Both the position numbers and the translations under genes were made by a program. A stretch of DNA of 64,000 nucleotides from Leptobrachium leishanense (lineage: Eukaryota; Chordata; Amphibia; Anura; Megophryidae). Each line of letters begins with the position of its first letter. Within the stretch, counting starts at the first letter, position 1. Of this stretch, positions 22,241-33,275 are shown in pieces. The DNA is taken from positions 47,999,593 through 48,063,592 of the forward strand of contig CM019071.1 of assembly GCA_009667805.1 (NCBI GenBank). The letters run 5' to 3'. The notes under the pieces were generated by a model that was not told the DNA's origin, did not search any database, and saw only the letters and a program-made list of their open reading frames with translations.

Positions 22241-23590
22241 CACGAGTATAGCAGTCTGTAGTGATACCTTTTTTATTGGACTAACGTTACATTTAAAGTA
22301 CAAGCTTTCGAGAGGATTCCTCCCTTCCTCAGGTATAGAAGCTAACTGATCAGAATAATAGAATAAAACATAGGGACAGTCATAGGGCTCACAGTTGGGG
22401 GTGTTAGATGTAGTACATTGCCAAATGGCATGGTCAGAGGGGGAATAAAAAAAAAGGGAAACCTTAATTGTCTCAGGCAAGATGCAATCATGTCCACTTC
22501 AAAGGGAATGTGAAAGGACAGAACGAAAGAAATAATAAAAAAAAAAAAAACACAACACAGTGAGTATGGAAGACACAAAAATAGGAATGATGAATATTAC
22601 GTGACGTTATTATAGTGGGTTAAAAAACCTGAATCTATATTAAGTCCTTGTTTTATATTGTTGAAATATGTGATCATTTTCATTTCATATGTTTTGCGTT
22701 CCCGGTGATCTTTAAAATGTCCTTTGAGGATTTTGATTCTGAGGTTTTGGATGGAGTGGCCTGCTAGATTGAAGTGATGTCCCACTGGGGTACAATATGT
22801 GTTTTCCTGGTGGTTCCTGATGGAGTGTCTGTGCTGGTTCATCCTGAGATTTAGTTTAAGGCTGGTTTCACCAATATAGCAGCCCTTATCACACGCCGTG
22901 CACTGGATCATATACACCACATTTTCTGACGTGCACAGGTATGATCCCTTGATGTTGTGAGTGGCGTTGTTGTGCTGCGCAGTGCTGCTGTCACATATAT
23001 GTTGGCACAGTTTGCAGCGGGGTTTGTTACAGCGTTTGGTCCCAATCTGTATGTCATCCTGTTCCTGAGCGAGTTTGCTGCGGACCAGTTTTCGCCTCAG
23101 GTTTGGGGGTTGCTTGAATGCCAGTAAGGGGGGCTGTGGGAATATTTCTTTGAGCGCAGGGTCCTCTGTGACCAGTGGCTGCAGATCTTTGATGATTTTG
23201 CGAATAACATTCATCATTCCTATTTTTGTGTCTTCCCCATACTCATTGTGTTGTGTTTTTTTTTTTCTTATTTCTTTCGTTCTGTCCTTTCACATTCCCT
23301 TTGAAGTGGACATGATTGCATCTTGCCTGAGACAATTAAGGTTTCCCTTTTTTTTTTATTCCCCCCTCTGACCATGCCATTTGGCAATGTACTACATCTA
23401 ACACCCCCAACTGTGAGCCCTATGACTGTCCCTATGTTTTATTTTATTATTCTGATCAGTTAGCTTCTATACCGGAGGAATCCTCTCGAAAGCTTGTACT
23501 TTAAATGTAACGTTAGTCCAATAAAAAAGGTATCACTACAGACTGCTATACTCGTGATTTTGGCATCTGGACTAACACGGCCGACCTAAT
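22241..23590 (-). mobile_element. Truncated Penelope-like element with inverted terminal copies
   Basis: The left arm 22241-22595 (CACGAGTATAGCAGTCTGTA...) is repeated in inverse orientation at 23210-23590 (...GACTGCTATACTCGTGATTT). Between the arms lies the GIY-YIG part of the element on the minus strand. Compared with the longer copy at 46265-49290, coding sequence stops at ATTCGCAAAATCATC and is replaced by an inverted copy of the 3' region. This looks like template switching or twin priming during integration, which yields the inverted pseudo-LTR structures known for Penelope elements. Confidence 0.85.
22597..23217 (-). CDS. Penelope-like element GIY-YIG endonuclease domain (5'-truncated)
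   Basis: 206 codons open. A Cys-rich linker (CNKPRCKLCQHICDS, about residues 63-77) precedes the endonuclease. VVYMIQC is the GIY strand, CYIGET is the YIG strand and RMNQHR carries the conserved Arg; the frame ends LTHYNNVT before the stop. In Penelope retroelements this domain nicks target DNA for priming and follows the reverse transcriptase, which is absent here. The first Met is an accident of the inverted junction, not a native start. A nearly identical domain lies at 46708-47360 and a diverged one at 32642-32901. Confidence 0.9.
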   Translation of the reverse strand: MMNVIRKIIKDLQPLVTEDPALKEIFPQPPLLAFKQPPNLRRKLVRSKLAQEQDDIQIGTKRCNKPRCKLCQHICDSSTAQHNNATHNIKGSYLCTSENVVYMIQCTACDKGCYIGETSLKLNLRMNQHRHSIRNHQENTYCTPVGHHFNLAGHSIQNLRIKILKGHFKDHRERKTYEMKMITYFNNIKQGLNIDSGFLTHYNNVT

Positions 23591-25850
23591 ATATATATAT
23601 TTTATTTTTTAATGCGATTGTAGTCACTGGAAGTCTGGTCCATTAAAGTCTGTAGTTGGCTACTAAGTTTTCTTGTTGGCTCGTAGGTTTGACACGAGGA
23701 GCGCCCTGGGGCATTAGTATAATGTAAGCTGGGTAGCCTCAATGGGCCACTAGAACCCTACTTGGGACCCCTAAGTGTCTGGGTTATTCGGCACATATCC
23801 ATACGCAGGCCTAAAACATATCAAGAAAAAGAGATTGGTCATTCTCGATCACCGCTTTAGCTCAATGCAAAACACAACACATAGGATTTGGTTTACTCGA
23901 TTGGCCATTAGAGTGTAAGCTCACCCCACCACGTCACGGCACCTCTGGTCAGGTGGGTCCTAACTAATGAATATACACAGGCCTGTTCCTGGCTCCTAAG
24001 TGCGCTATGAGTTCATCATCCTCGGACTGACCTGGCCGTGTTGACGTGTCCTTTGAAGGAATGAAGGAGTCTGTGTTTCACTGTCTCCGTTTATGTTTTT
24101 GACCTTTTTGTTATGTAAACATTGGATAAAGCTTTGATGATTCAATGTGTGCCATCGCCACCTGATGTGGTTTGGGAGTTTCTGCACCTGTTTATACATT
24201 TTCCATGGTTCAGGTAATATAGGGCCAGCCCGGGCCTGCGCCGCTGTTTATTTTGACGAGTCCCCTTTATTCTCTTTGACGTTTCCGGGAGGTCCGTGTC
24301 ACTGAGGGTCCGGAGGAACCTGCTCAGAATAAAGGATTATTTTTCCTGGCGGAGCCTTTCATGTATCTTTCAATGGGCCCGGCGGCAGCTTGGTGGCACG
24401 AGCGGAGGGTTTGCCATTCAGCCACTTTGCTCACTTTTTGCTGCTTTTGAGTGAGGGTGGTCACGGGCTGAAAAAGGACTCGTGGGGGTCCCATTATCAT
24501 CTTGTTCTGGCTTGAAAGCTCCTGCCCCCCCCTTTGTTCCGAGCCTTGTCTCCGCATTGAGCTTCTGTGCCTTTACAAGCCAATAATAACAGACTGCCAA
24601 AATGGCGAGGCGGCGTTCCGGGGGCGGACAGGCGGCACGCAGCATTATGTAATGATATCACGCTTCCTCTGACACGGGGGCTACGCTGGGTTAATGCTGC
24701 TATTAATACATACTTATTTGTGTGCTTTTTGTATTCCATAAATCTATCTCCTTATGTTTATTATTTTTATTTTTTTTAATGCAGTAAACATCAGTTCGGC
24801 TTAGAATCTCCTCGTAAGTCTGAATTGTTGGTTTAAAAAAAGGTTGTGTGCGTTTGTTTTTTTTTGTCGTTTTGTTTTGCAGGTTTAATTTATTTTTTTA
24901 TTATTTTTCAGATTTATTTTGTCATCTGGGACTTTTTCAATAACACTTTTTTCTTTTTTCTTTTACCAGTGTGAATGTACACGTATATTGTATGTGGTGT
25001 GCTTAAGTCATTAGATCTCTGTGTACGTGTATGTGTAAAAAATAATAAAAATATATATAAATAAATAAATTCTCCTCATTTTTGGGTCCTGAGCCTGGTA
25101 TAGAATACAACGTATAGATTAGGAGTTGTGTTGATACAAAAATGAAGAGGGACAAGTCGACAAGGTTTAGGAAAATGTCAATAGGTACTAACTGATTTAT
25201 AAAAGGAACCTATACGTGAAAGCCACGTTAAGAACCTACCTTAGACAAATAATAAAATTTACATATGTGTATAGTGTAATAATGGATGATAAAGTAGTTT
25301 AAGGGTTTCTCTGCCTGGAATCTAGGATGTAACCTGGGGGTCACTGCAAATGCTGTAAAATATAAGCGGTATTAGTAGGAAGTCTCTAAATGGAGGTTTG
25401 TCTCCCTGCTGGGGTGTCTAAATTATTATTATTATTCTTCTTTATTTATAAAGCGCCAGCATATTCCGCAGCGCTGTACAATAAGCACAGTATAGACAGG
25501 GTTACAATACATTGTACAACATTTGACAAACAGTACAGGAGGAGATGTATTTCAACACAACTGCTAATTAGGAGACCCTTGAGCAAGGGTGACCAGTCAG
25601 GGCAATGTCTTGTGTGCGGCCCCACTATTTAGTTTGTTGGGTGGTGATATTTTAGTATATACTTGTATATTTCTATTGTATTTTTTTTTGTGTTTATTTT
25701 TTTTTCTTTGTTTATTTTGATCCTCCGCTTGGTAATCTGAGGCTTCTGTGCAGTATTTTAGAGCGTGTGTGTATCTCTGATATAACCGTGGAAAGGTTAC
25801 ACTCAACCTGATCAAGCCGTAACAGCGGGTGCATCTACAACACTAATATA
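23591..25850. other. Spacer, no gene recognised
   Basis: Over 2 kb of low-repeat, partly AT-rich sequence with poly-T runs (24760-24780, 24850-24960) and ATAAATAAATAAA near 25060. Frames of 60-80 codons at 24320-24780 show no recognised domain. A retroposon tail at 25435-25545 is listed separately. Confidence 0.35.
25435..25545 (-). mobile_element. Retroposon (LINE/SINE) 3' tail fragment
   Basis: TTATTATTATTATTCTTC then TTTATTTATAAAGCGCCAGC, ATATTCCGCAGCGCTGTACA. Read on the minus strand it ends in the common AGCGCTGCGGAATATGCTGG ... TTATAAATAAA tail. Related tails lie at 1225-1275 and 30676-30710. I cannot name the family from sequence alone. Confidence 0.55.
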
Positions 25851-26000
25851 TTATCCTAAAAAAGAGCCATCCGTATAAATGACCACATTCTTTCAATTCA
25901 TTACATTTAAAAAAAAAAAATCACCGTTTTCTTTTTTTTTTTTTAATGTAAAGAATTGGAAGAATGTGGTCATTTATACGGATGGCTCTTTTTTAGGATA

Positions 26001-26001
<1 letters not shown>
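25851..26001. mobile_element. Palindromic MITE copy 1 (TTATCCTAAAAAAGAGC)
   Basis: A nearly perfect 151-bp palindrome: TTATCCTAAAAAAGAGCCAT ... ATGGCTCTTTTTTAGGATAA, bounded by TA on both sides. The loop is an A-run followed by a T-run. It is non-coding. The TA flanks suggest mobilisation by a Tc1/mariner-type enzyme. Confidence 0.8.
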
Positions 26002-26034
<33 letters not shown>

Positions 26035-26042
26035 TATACACG

Positions 26043-26193
26043 TTATCCTAATAAAGAGAACTCTCTATAAATGACCACATTCTTCCAATTCTTTACATTT
26101 AAAAAAATTAAAAATGGAGATTTTTTTTATTTTTTTGATATTTAATGAATTGGAAAAATGTGTTAATTTATATGGGGTGCTCTTTATTTATTC
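26043..26193. mobile_element. Palindromic MITE copy 2, diverged
   Basis: TTATCCTAATAAAGAGAACT at the left and ...GGGGTGCTCTTTATTTATTCC at the right, with the conserved ATGACCACATTCTTCCAATT inside. Arms are more mismatched than in copies 1 and 3. Confidence 0.7.
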
Positions 26194-26288
26194 CAAAAAA
26201 AATAAAAAAATAAATTATTAAAATAACTCGATCCCCGCACACCTATTGTACCAAATACTTGTTCCGGTGCTTGAATCCGCCATAATCC

Positions 26289-26354
26289 ATATAGCTTGTT
26301 GATATTCAGCAACTCAGAGAAGTCTCTGAGTTGCTGAATATCGACAAGCTATAT
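26289..26354. repeat. 32-bp-arm hairpin, one mismatch, 2-nt loop
   Basis: ATATAGCTTGTTGATATTCA GCAACTCAGAGA pairs with TCTCTGAGTTGCTGAATATC GACAAGCTATAT, differing at a single base. It lies between MITE copies 2 and 3 and is unrelated to them in sequence. A MITE or insertion scar is likely. Confidence 0.85.
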
Positions 26355-26476
26355 ATATGTTTATTATTGCAGAAGCCACTTGCACATCACAGCAATTCAA
26401 AGAATTGCATCCCAGAGCTCCTGTGCCACATTCCCCATAAGCAGCAAGGAATTCTGGGTAGGATATGCAAATGACG

Positions 26477-26626
26477 TTATCCTAAAAAAAGAGCACTCCG
26501 TATAAATGACCACATTCTTCCAATTAATTACATTTTTAAAAAAATCGTGATTTTGTTTTTTTTCTTCAAATGTAATGATTTGGAAGAATGTGTTGATTTA
26601 TACAGAGTGCTCTGTTTTTAGGATAA
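26477..26626. mobile_element. Palindromic MITE copy 3
   Basis: TTATCCTAAAAAAAGAGCAC ... GTGCTCTGTTTTTAGGATAA, 150 bp, with ATGACCACATTCTTCCAATT in the left arm. It is followed by TA repeats. Same family as copies 1 and 2. Confidence 0.8.
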
Positions 26627-27399
26627 TATATATATATATACACACACATTTTAGTGTGTATACCAGACTCGTCGTGCTGTTGCGGACTGGTCGATACTTT
26701 TTTTTTTTCTTGCACGATACATAAGTGTCCTCTCTCTTCTCCAGGTCCGTATAATTAACCTGTGTATGTGAGTGTGCTTAATATATGTATTTGTGTGTGT
26801 AAACATTATTGATGTGTTTCTATGGATACATATTCCGCCACATCTTCCTTTTGGAATGAGGGGCACTTGCGGTGATGGGGGGGGCACATTGACATACTAA
26901 GCGCTGACACAACGTGACGTAATCCCTGGCTTGAGTCACTGAATGTGACATCCTTTCAGCTCGGTCGTTCCACGTCTTCCCGTGCTGACACTCTCGGGCC
27001 GTAAAAATAAACGGTTGCTATGCAGAAGCGTGTCGTTCCGATCTGGCGCCGCGACCTGGAAACGCTTTCCTTTTTTGCTCGGCTTTTCTTCGAATCTCAG
27101 AATATTAATAAAACTCTGCACAAGTTAACAGAATGATGCCGTGATAAACACGAGCAAGTTACCGCACCGGAGAATGCCCTGACACCTTCCCAAGGCATGA
27201 AGTGGTTGTGCCCCAACGTTGCCCTGTTTTGATCAACGTTGCTGTGTCTTTCACGGTTACAATTCATGAAATCCGCTCTGATCTTTTCAGTTGCCATTTT
27301 TTTTGTTGCTCGTTCATGAAATGTTTCGATACAATAAAAAAGAAGTCCTATATTTTCACACGACACGTCATCACACCTCGCTATTATTTTGTAGTTGGA
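26627..27399. other. Spacer, no gene recognised
   Basis: Low-repeat sequence; a 163-codon reverse frame (27097-27588) has no recognised domain and overlaps the degenerate edge of the next array. Nothing else can be supported. Confidence 0.3.
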
Positions 27400-29312
27400 C
27401 GATGGCACGCTGTTGTGTGTTGCCATAAATCGGAGCGCTGCTATTCTGTCAGTATGTATGCGCACAGTTGTTTTTCCATCGCACCTCCGCATGCTGTAAT
27501 TTTCAGCATATGTCGGCACAGTTTTGCCGCGGCATGTCTGCGTGTTGTTTTTGTCGCTGTAGGTCAGAGCTCTAAATTTTGTTGCCACTTTATTCTTTTG
27601 TCGCTGTACTTTGGCGTCCTATTTTGTTGGTGTTTGTTTGCACACTTTTGTTGCTGTATCCCTGTGTGCTGTGTTGTTTGCTTGTTTTTAGCTGTGTGTC
27701 GGCATGCTATTTTGCTGGTGAACCGTGGCGCACTATTGCTGTGTGCGATCATTTTTTTTGTTGTAAGTTGGGATGCCATTGTGTTGTTTCTGTATGTTGG
27801 CATTCTATTGTTTGTTTGTTTTTTTGCTGTTTGTCATTGCGCCAGTTTTTTTTGTCTGCATTATTTTTTTCCTGTGCTATTGTTCCTTTTTCATTTGTCT
27901 GCACAGTATCGTATCGTGTTTTTTTTTTATGTTCATCTGTGCTGTTTTGTCCTTTTTTGTCTGCATTATTGGATTGTTGTGTTATGTTTACGCGTTATTG
28001 GTTTGTTGTCTTGTGCCTGCACATTTTCGTGTTCTGTCTTGCGCCTGCATGTTATTGTTTTTTTGGGTTTTTTTGTCCTGCAAATTTGTGTTCTTGGTTT
28101 GTCGTCCTGTGACTACGTGTTTTTGGCTTGTCTTGTGCCTGACCGTTATTGTTTGGTCTAGCGCCTGGGCGTTATTGCCTTGATGTCTTGAGCCCGCGCA
28201 TTGTCGTCTTGTCCCCGCACATTATCGTCTTTTGGCCGCGCATTGTTGTCTTGTCCTTGCGCCTTTTCGTCTTGCGCCTGCACGTTATCATCTTGTCTTG
28301 CGCCCGCGTGCTGTCGTCTTGCGCCCATGTGCTGTCACCTTGTTGCCTGTGCACTGTCACCTTGCGCCCACACGCCGTCATCTTGTAATGTTGCCTTGCA
28401 CCCGCGCGCTTTCGCCCAGGTGCCTTGCGCCCGCGCGCTGTCGCCTTGCGCCCGCGCGCTGTCGCCTTGCGCCCGCGCGCTGTCGCCTTGCGCTGTCGCC
28501 TTGCGCTGTCGCCTTGCTGCCTTGCGCCCGCGCTCTGTCGCTTTGTGGTCTTGTCGCCTTGCGCCCACGTGCTGTCGTCTTGTCGCAGTGCGCTGTCGTC
28601 TTGTGGTCTTGTCGCCTTGCTCCCACATGCTGTGGTCTTGTCGCCGTGCGCTGACGTCGGAGTGCGCTGTCGTCTTGTGGTCTTGTCGCCTTGCTCCCAC
28701 GTGCTGTGGTCTTGTCGCTTTGCGCCCACGTGCTGTCGTCTTGTCGCCGTGCGCTGTCTTCGGAGTGCGCTGTTGTCTTGTCGCCTTGCTCCCACGTGCT
28801 GTCGTCTTGTTGCCGTGCGCTGTCGTCTTGTGGTCTTGTCGTCTTGCTCCCACATGCTGTGGTCTTGGCGCTGTCGTCTTGTGGTCTTGTCGCCTTGCTC
28901 CCACATGCTGTCGTCTTGGCGCTGTCGTCGGAGTGCGCTGTTGTCTTGTGGTCTTGTCGCCTGGCTCCCACGTGCTGTGGTCTTGTCGCCATGTGCTTCG
29001 CCGGAGTGCACTGTCGTCTTGTCGCCTTGCTCCCACGTGCTGTTGTCTTGTCGCCGTGCGCTGTCGTCGGAGTGCGCTGTCGTCTTGTGCTCTTGTCGCC
29101 TTGCGCCCATGTGCTGTCGTCTTGTCGCCTTGCGCCCACGTGCTGTCGTCTTGTCGCCTTGCGCCCACGTGCTGTCGTCTTGTCGCCTTGCACCCACGTG
29201 CTGTCGTCTTGTCGCCTTGCGCCCACGTGCTGTCGTCTTGTCGCCGTGCGCTGTCGTCTTGTCGTCTTGTCGTCTTGTCGTCTTGTCGTCTTGTCGTCTT
29301 GTCGTCTTGTTG
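27400..29312. repeat. 29-bp minisatellite with a decayed left flank
   Basis: The regular part (about 28150-29250) repeats CTTGTCGCCTTGCGCCCACG plus TGCTGTCGT, 29 bp, with shorter 21- and 9-bp derivatives and CGGAGTGCGCTGTCG inserts. To the left (27400-28150) the same grammar (TTGTTGT, GCATGTTATT, TTGTCCTG) is still visible but strongly diverged. It ends in an 8-bp repeat GTCTTGTC (29250-29310). The 545- and 407-codon frames across it are artefacts. Confidence 0.93.
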
Positions 29313-31720
29313 CCTTGCGCCTGCGTGTGATCGGTTTGTCTTTTACTCACCCCTGTATGTTGTGGTGCGCGTGCAGAGATCCAGTGGAATCGCATGTATT
29401 TGCCGGATATTGAGCATCAGAAGACGCATTAGCGAATCTCTTACCGTAATCTCGCTCGGACAGACCCGGAGTACCTGGAGCCGTTTCAGGGCATCATGGG
29501 AAAACGTAGTTTGCGTTAATTCGCTTTCCCGCCTCCACCTTTCGTCACCCGTCAGTCTTCCCCAGAAAGTTTGTAATAAAAAAAAACTAAAACCAGTAAA
29601 AAGTGTTTTATTTTATTACTATTATTTTTTTTTAATCAAACTATATTTAGTGTTTTTTTCCTCCACCGCAACCCAGAAATCCCCTGATCATATGTTGAGC
29701 TGTGTTCATGGGGGGCTCCCCGGTATATCAGTCCTCCTCAGGCCGTGCTGGATGTGCAGCTGGCCCGCGGCCACCTCGGCGCTGGACCCAGGCTCTGCAT
29801 GGATGGTGCGGCGAGTGGGAGGGAGGGATTCCTCTTAGTATTCAGCGGACGAGGCTCGCTCGTATTACCAGGCAGCCCACGATTCTCCTCCTTCCTCTCA
29901 TTCACCAAGCTGCGAGTCTCCAGGCAGCCGCAGCTCCGGGACCTACACGGGAAAAGGTGATTTCTCTTTCTGGGACCCAATTATTTGCGAGGCCGGGGAA
30001 TGTGTGTGACTGTGTGTATGACTGATGCAGGTGTGTGTGCTTTTTGTGTTGTCTCCAGGTGTTTGTGTGCATGGTGACACGGTGTGACTGCAGAGGTCTG
30101 TTCATGTAGCGTCCGCTTGGACCGGGTTACACTGTATCAGTAGAAGGTCTCCTGGAACACCATGGAAAGCTGTGCTGCGCGCATACATTGTATCTGTGGG
30201 TAGCTTTGTATTCATTGGAGATGAAAGACAGGAAATTCACTCTTTCACATTCTTGATGTGTTCCATTTTAATCCTTTCCTCCAGGACTGCGTGTTTTTCA
30301 TGCGTGTATGTACGTGTCGCGGCGCAGGACAGATTCAGGAGCTCCCGGGCTGATTGATGATGATGGGGAGGTTAGGCAGACTGCAGAGACCGGGGTTAGC
30401 CAATAGGAGACGGATTCTCCCTTCTGTTTGCCCCCCGTATCAGCACCACGCTGCAAAACCTGCATGAGTGATGAATGGACGGAGGGGAGATTGGCCTTCA
30501 TCTACTGTGGCGTCATTTTGCTGGCAGACACCCCCAAAACCTAAACTTAACATCTAATACGTGCTTTTTTTACCAGGGTGTTCTCTTGGGGTCCTGTGGA
30601 CAATTCCATAGACCCCCCCCCCTACATGCATTAAGGGGTCTTAAGCCTGGCTAGATGTATGGATCAGTGCCTGTGTACAGCGCTGCACAGCCTGTTGGTG
30701 CTTTATATATGAAGTGTATTAATGATCATCATGGGACATGGGGAGGTGCTCAGTTAGCCCCCCTGTTTTCCTGTTTGTTTGTTTTTTCCAATTTTAATAG
30801 CTGGGTACCTCCTATGCCCACAGCACGGTAATACCGGTTATTGCGGCCAGCCGGTAATGAGGACCTGTTGTGCGCAGGAGGGAATGGCTGCAATCTTCTC
30901 CATAAAGTAAGGGTGTGTTTTCCTTTCTCCGCCACCTCCTGCATCCTGTCTCTGCGGTTACAGGAATGTCAGCTCTGCATTTGCTATAGGGACACCGTGC
31001 AGCCCCGCAGTGAGTATTTTATCATTTTATGGCAACCCATAAATTGGTGACCGATCCTACGACTTGGCATGACACCCCTCGCTGAATCACAAGTCAAAAA
31101 AACGCAAGAAACCCGGGACCGAAAAGCGAACGTTAGCTCATCACGGTCAGCGTAGTTCTATTTAATGTGATTTTTTTTTTTTTTCCCCCTGCCCCTTAAC
31201 CCTTTGTCTCCCAGGGACCTCTCGCGGAGCACCCCCCTCTTTCAATAGACCATATCGCTTTTACCTTAAGACAGGTGGGATGGCGGCTGCATCGGGAGAG
31301 ATAAATGTCATTTTTATGACGTAGTGGTTGTCGTGCGCTATTGCAGCTTTTGGTTACATGTCTGCACCATCTGCAGCCTCTGTACAGGCGACTGAAACAT
31401 TCAGCGCTACCTGAGCATCATGGGAAATGTAGTTTATGAAGGACTGTGGTGTGTTAGTCATGACTGTAGCTTCCCCCCTAGTCAAGGATTAAGGGAGTTG
31501 TAGTTGAGCTCTTACGGTTCTCCAGGCTTGCCGCGGGGATTGATTCTGTTTCGTCATCGAGTCACATTCATACAAGAGCCTTTAGGGAAAGGGGGAAATA
31601 TTCACGCCTGCAGAATTAAACGTTTGAAGGTTCGTTACCTTCTGCTTCTTTCAGCCCCCAGAGGCCTTGCTCGTGTGTGTAATGTATAATATATATGTGT
31701 GTGTGTGTGTGTGTGTATAG
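29313..31720. other. Spacer, no certain gene
   Basis: Mostly low-repeat sequence. A frame at 29702-30025 (107 codons) has no recognised domain. A retroposon tail CAGCGCTGCACAGCCTGTTG lies at about 30676-30710. GCATCATGGGAAA-type motifs occur near 29490 and 31413. A (GT)n run precedes 31720. A host exon hidden here cannot be excluded. Confidence 0.3.
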
Positions 31721-32210
31721 ATTAGATAGGCCGTGTTAGTGCAGATGCCAAAATCACGAGTATTTCAGAACGTAGTGATACCTTTTTTTTATTGGACTAT
31801 CGTTACATTACCCAGGATGTAGTTGAAAACAAGAGAAATCTCAATGTATCCTTCCAATACTTTGCAAATAAATAAATTTTAAAGGCAAGCTTTCGTGAAG
31901 ATTCATTCCTCTCTTCTTCACATCTGGACGCTATACTAATCATTATCCTAGAATTGAACATTAAGACATTAAGGGGGACATGGGTGGGGGTTAGATGCCG
32001 TAAATAGTGAGAGTCACTGTTTTATGGTCCTAAGATCTTCTCTCATGTGTTTTCCCATTTTGAACATACCATTTGACTCTCACTATTTACGACATCTAAC
32101 CCCCCTCCCATGTGCCCCTTAATGTTCAATTCTAATATACGGATTAGTGTAGCGTCCAGACCTGAGGAAGAGATGAATCCTCTCGAAAGCTTGTCTTTTA
32201 AATTTATTTA
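31721..32210. mobile_element. Penelope-like inverted terminal pair with inserted LINE tail
   Basis: The left arm starts ATTAGATAGGCCGTGTTAGT and CACGAGTATTTCAG, and its inner part CATTAAGGGGGACATGGG is mirrored by CCCATGTGCCCCTTAATG; the right arm ends CTCTCGAAAGCTTGTCTTTT. At the matching place in both arms (31811-31880 and from 32200) the same ATTGAGATTTCTCTGG / AGAGAAATCTCAATG tail sits in opposite orientation. No coding sequence remains. Confidence 0.7.
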
Positions 32211-32395
32211 TTTATAAAGTATTTCACCAGGAAGATACATTGAGATTTCTCTGGTTTTCAGTTTGTCCTGGATTCAAGAACATTGAATTGTTACAGAAAT
32301 ACAGTGTAATAAAATGCAAGATATTAAATGGAACCCCCCCCACAAATATACATATTAACATAAAATAAATATATTCACTATGTTACATGTTTACA
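32200..32395 (-). mobile_element. LINE/SINE tail fragment (AAATCTCAATGTATC family), long copy
   Basis: TTTATTTATTTATAAAGTAT, TTCACCAGGAAGATACATTG, AGATTTCTCTGGTTTTCAG..GTCCTGG, then about 120 bp more. The minus-strand reading ends in an AAATAAA tail. Shorter copies occur at 31811-31880, 33186-33270 and 49839-49912. It is a dispersed retroposon 3' end; I cannot name the family. Confidence 0.65.
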
Positions 32396-32605
32396 GGTGC
32401 ATTCTGTATCTGTGTTTTTTTTTTTTTTATATATGTCCTGAGGAAAGCCCTGTGTTGGGGCTGAAACGTTGACGTGCCAGTTTATAAATTATAAGTTGAT
32501 TTACAGTCCTGGAGTGCCGCCACCATCCTTTCAAAAATCTACATTCCATTAAGCTGAATGGCAGGCACCGGGCATCTTTGTAACTATTGAAGCTGGAGTG
32601 CTCAG

Positions 32606-32640
<35 letters not shown>

Positions 32641-32641
32641 C

Positions 32642-32901
32642 CTCGAATTGAATCTCAGGATGAACCTACACAGACACTCAATCAAGAACCATCAGGAAAA
32701 TACATATTTACCCCGGTGGGACATCACTTCAATCTGACAGGCTCCTCCATCCAAAACCTCAGAAATAAAATCCTCAAAGGAAATTTTAAAGACCACCGTG
32801 AACGCAAGACATTCAAAATAAAATCGATCATATATTTTAACACCATAAAAGGACTCAATGTAGACTCAGGCTTTTTAACACATTATCATAACGTCACCTA
32901 A
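32642..32901 (+). pseudogene. Penelope GIY-YIG C-terminal remnant
   Basis: The frame reads TPVGHHFNLTGSSIQNLRNK and then FKDHRERKTFKIKSIIYFNT, ending LTHYHNVT at a stop. This matches the last ~85 residues of the GIY-YIG domain in the two other copies. The catalytic GIY and YIG strands are missing, so this is a dead fragment; the preceding residues in the frame come from a (TA)n tract. Confidence 0.85.
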
Positions 32902-33165
32902 CATTCAGAATTCTGGCTGGTGTTTTGTTTTTTCTTGTTTTTGTTTTTTTTCTTTCAAGTTGTCGTGATCTCATCACTGTTGTTTTTTGGGCCTAACCCT
33001 GGTGCTGCTTAATGTTCAAGTCTAGGATTTTGCTCAGACCTGAAGAAGAGTCACACTCTCAAAAGCTTGTCTTTTAAATGTAACGTTGGTTCAATAAAAA
33101 AGGTATCACTACGTACGGCTATGCTCGTGATTTTGGCATTTGGACTAACCGGGCTTATCTAAAAT
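32642..33165 (+). mobile_element. Penelope-like element, 3' fragment
   Basis: The C-terminal GIY-YIG coding part (32642-32901) is followed by a 3' region with GAAGAAGAGTCACACTCTC, AAAGCTTGTCTTTTAAATG, AATAAAAAAGGTATCACTAC and GCTCGTGATTTTGGCATTTG, ending near CTAACCGGGCTTATCTAAA. It lies opposite to the copies at 22241 and 46265. Confidence 0.8.
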
Positions 33166-33185
33166 ATATGTATTTACTGTATATT

Positions 33186-33275
33186 GAACCCAGGACATAC
33201 TTGAAAACGAAAGAAATCTCAATGTATCCTTCCTGGTAAAATCCTTTATAAATAAAATAAATAAATAAATATATT
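33186..33275 (+). mobile_element. LINE/SINE tail fragment (AAATCTCAATGTATC family)
   Basis: CCCAGGACATACTTGAAAAC, GAAAGAAATCTCAATGTATC, CTTCCTGGTAAAATCC, then an AAATAAATAAAT tail. Same family as 32200-32395 and 49839-49912. Confidence 0.7.

Noticed and set aside
27097..27588. 163-codon reverse frame as a gene
   Set aside because: It overlaps the decayed edge of the 29-bp array and shows no conserved motif.
28172..29838. Open frames of 240-545 codons on both strands
   Set aside because: Periodic 29-residue translations of a 29-bp unit on both strands; no domain.
29702..30025. 107-codon frame as a host exon
   Set aside because: No recognisable domain or convincing pair of splice sites; composition alone is not enough.
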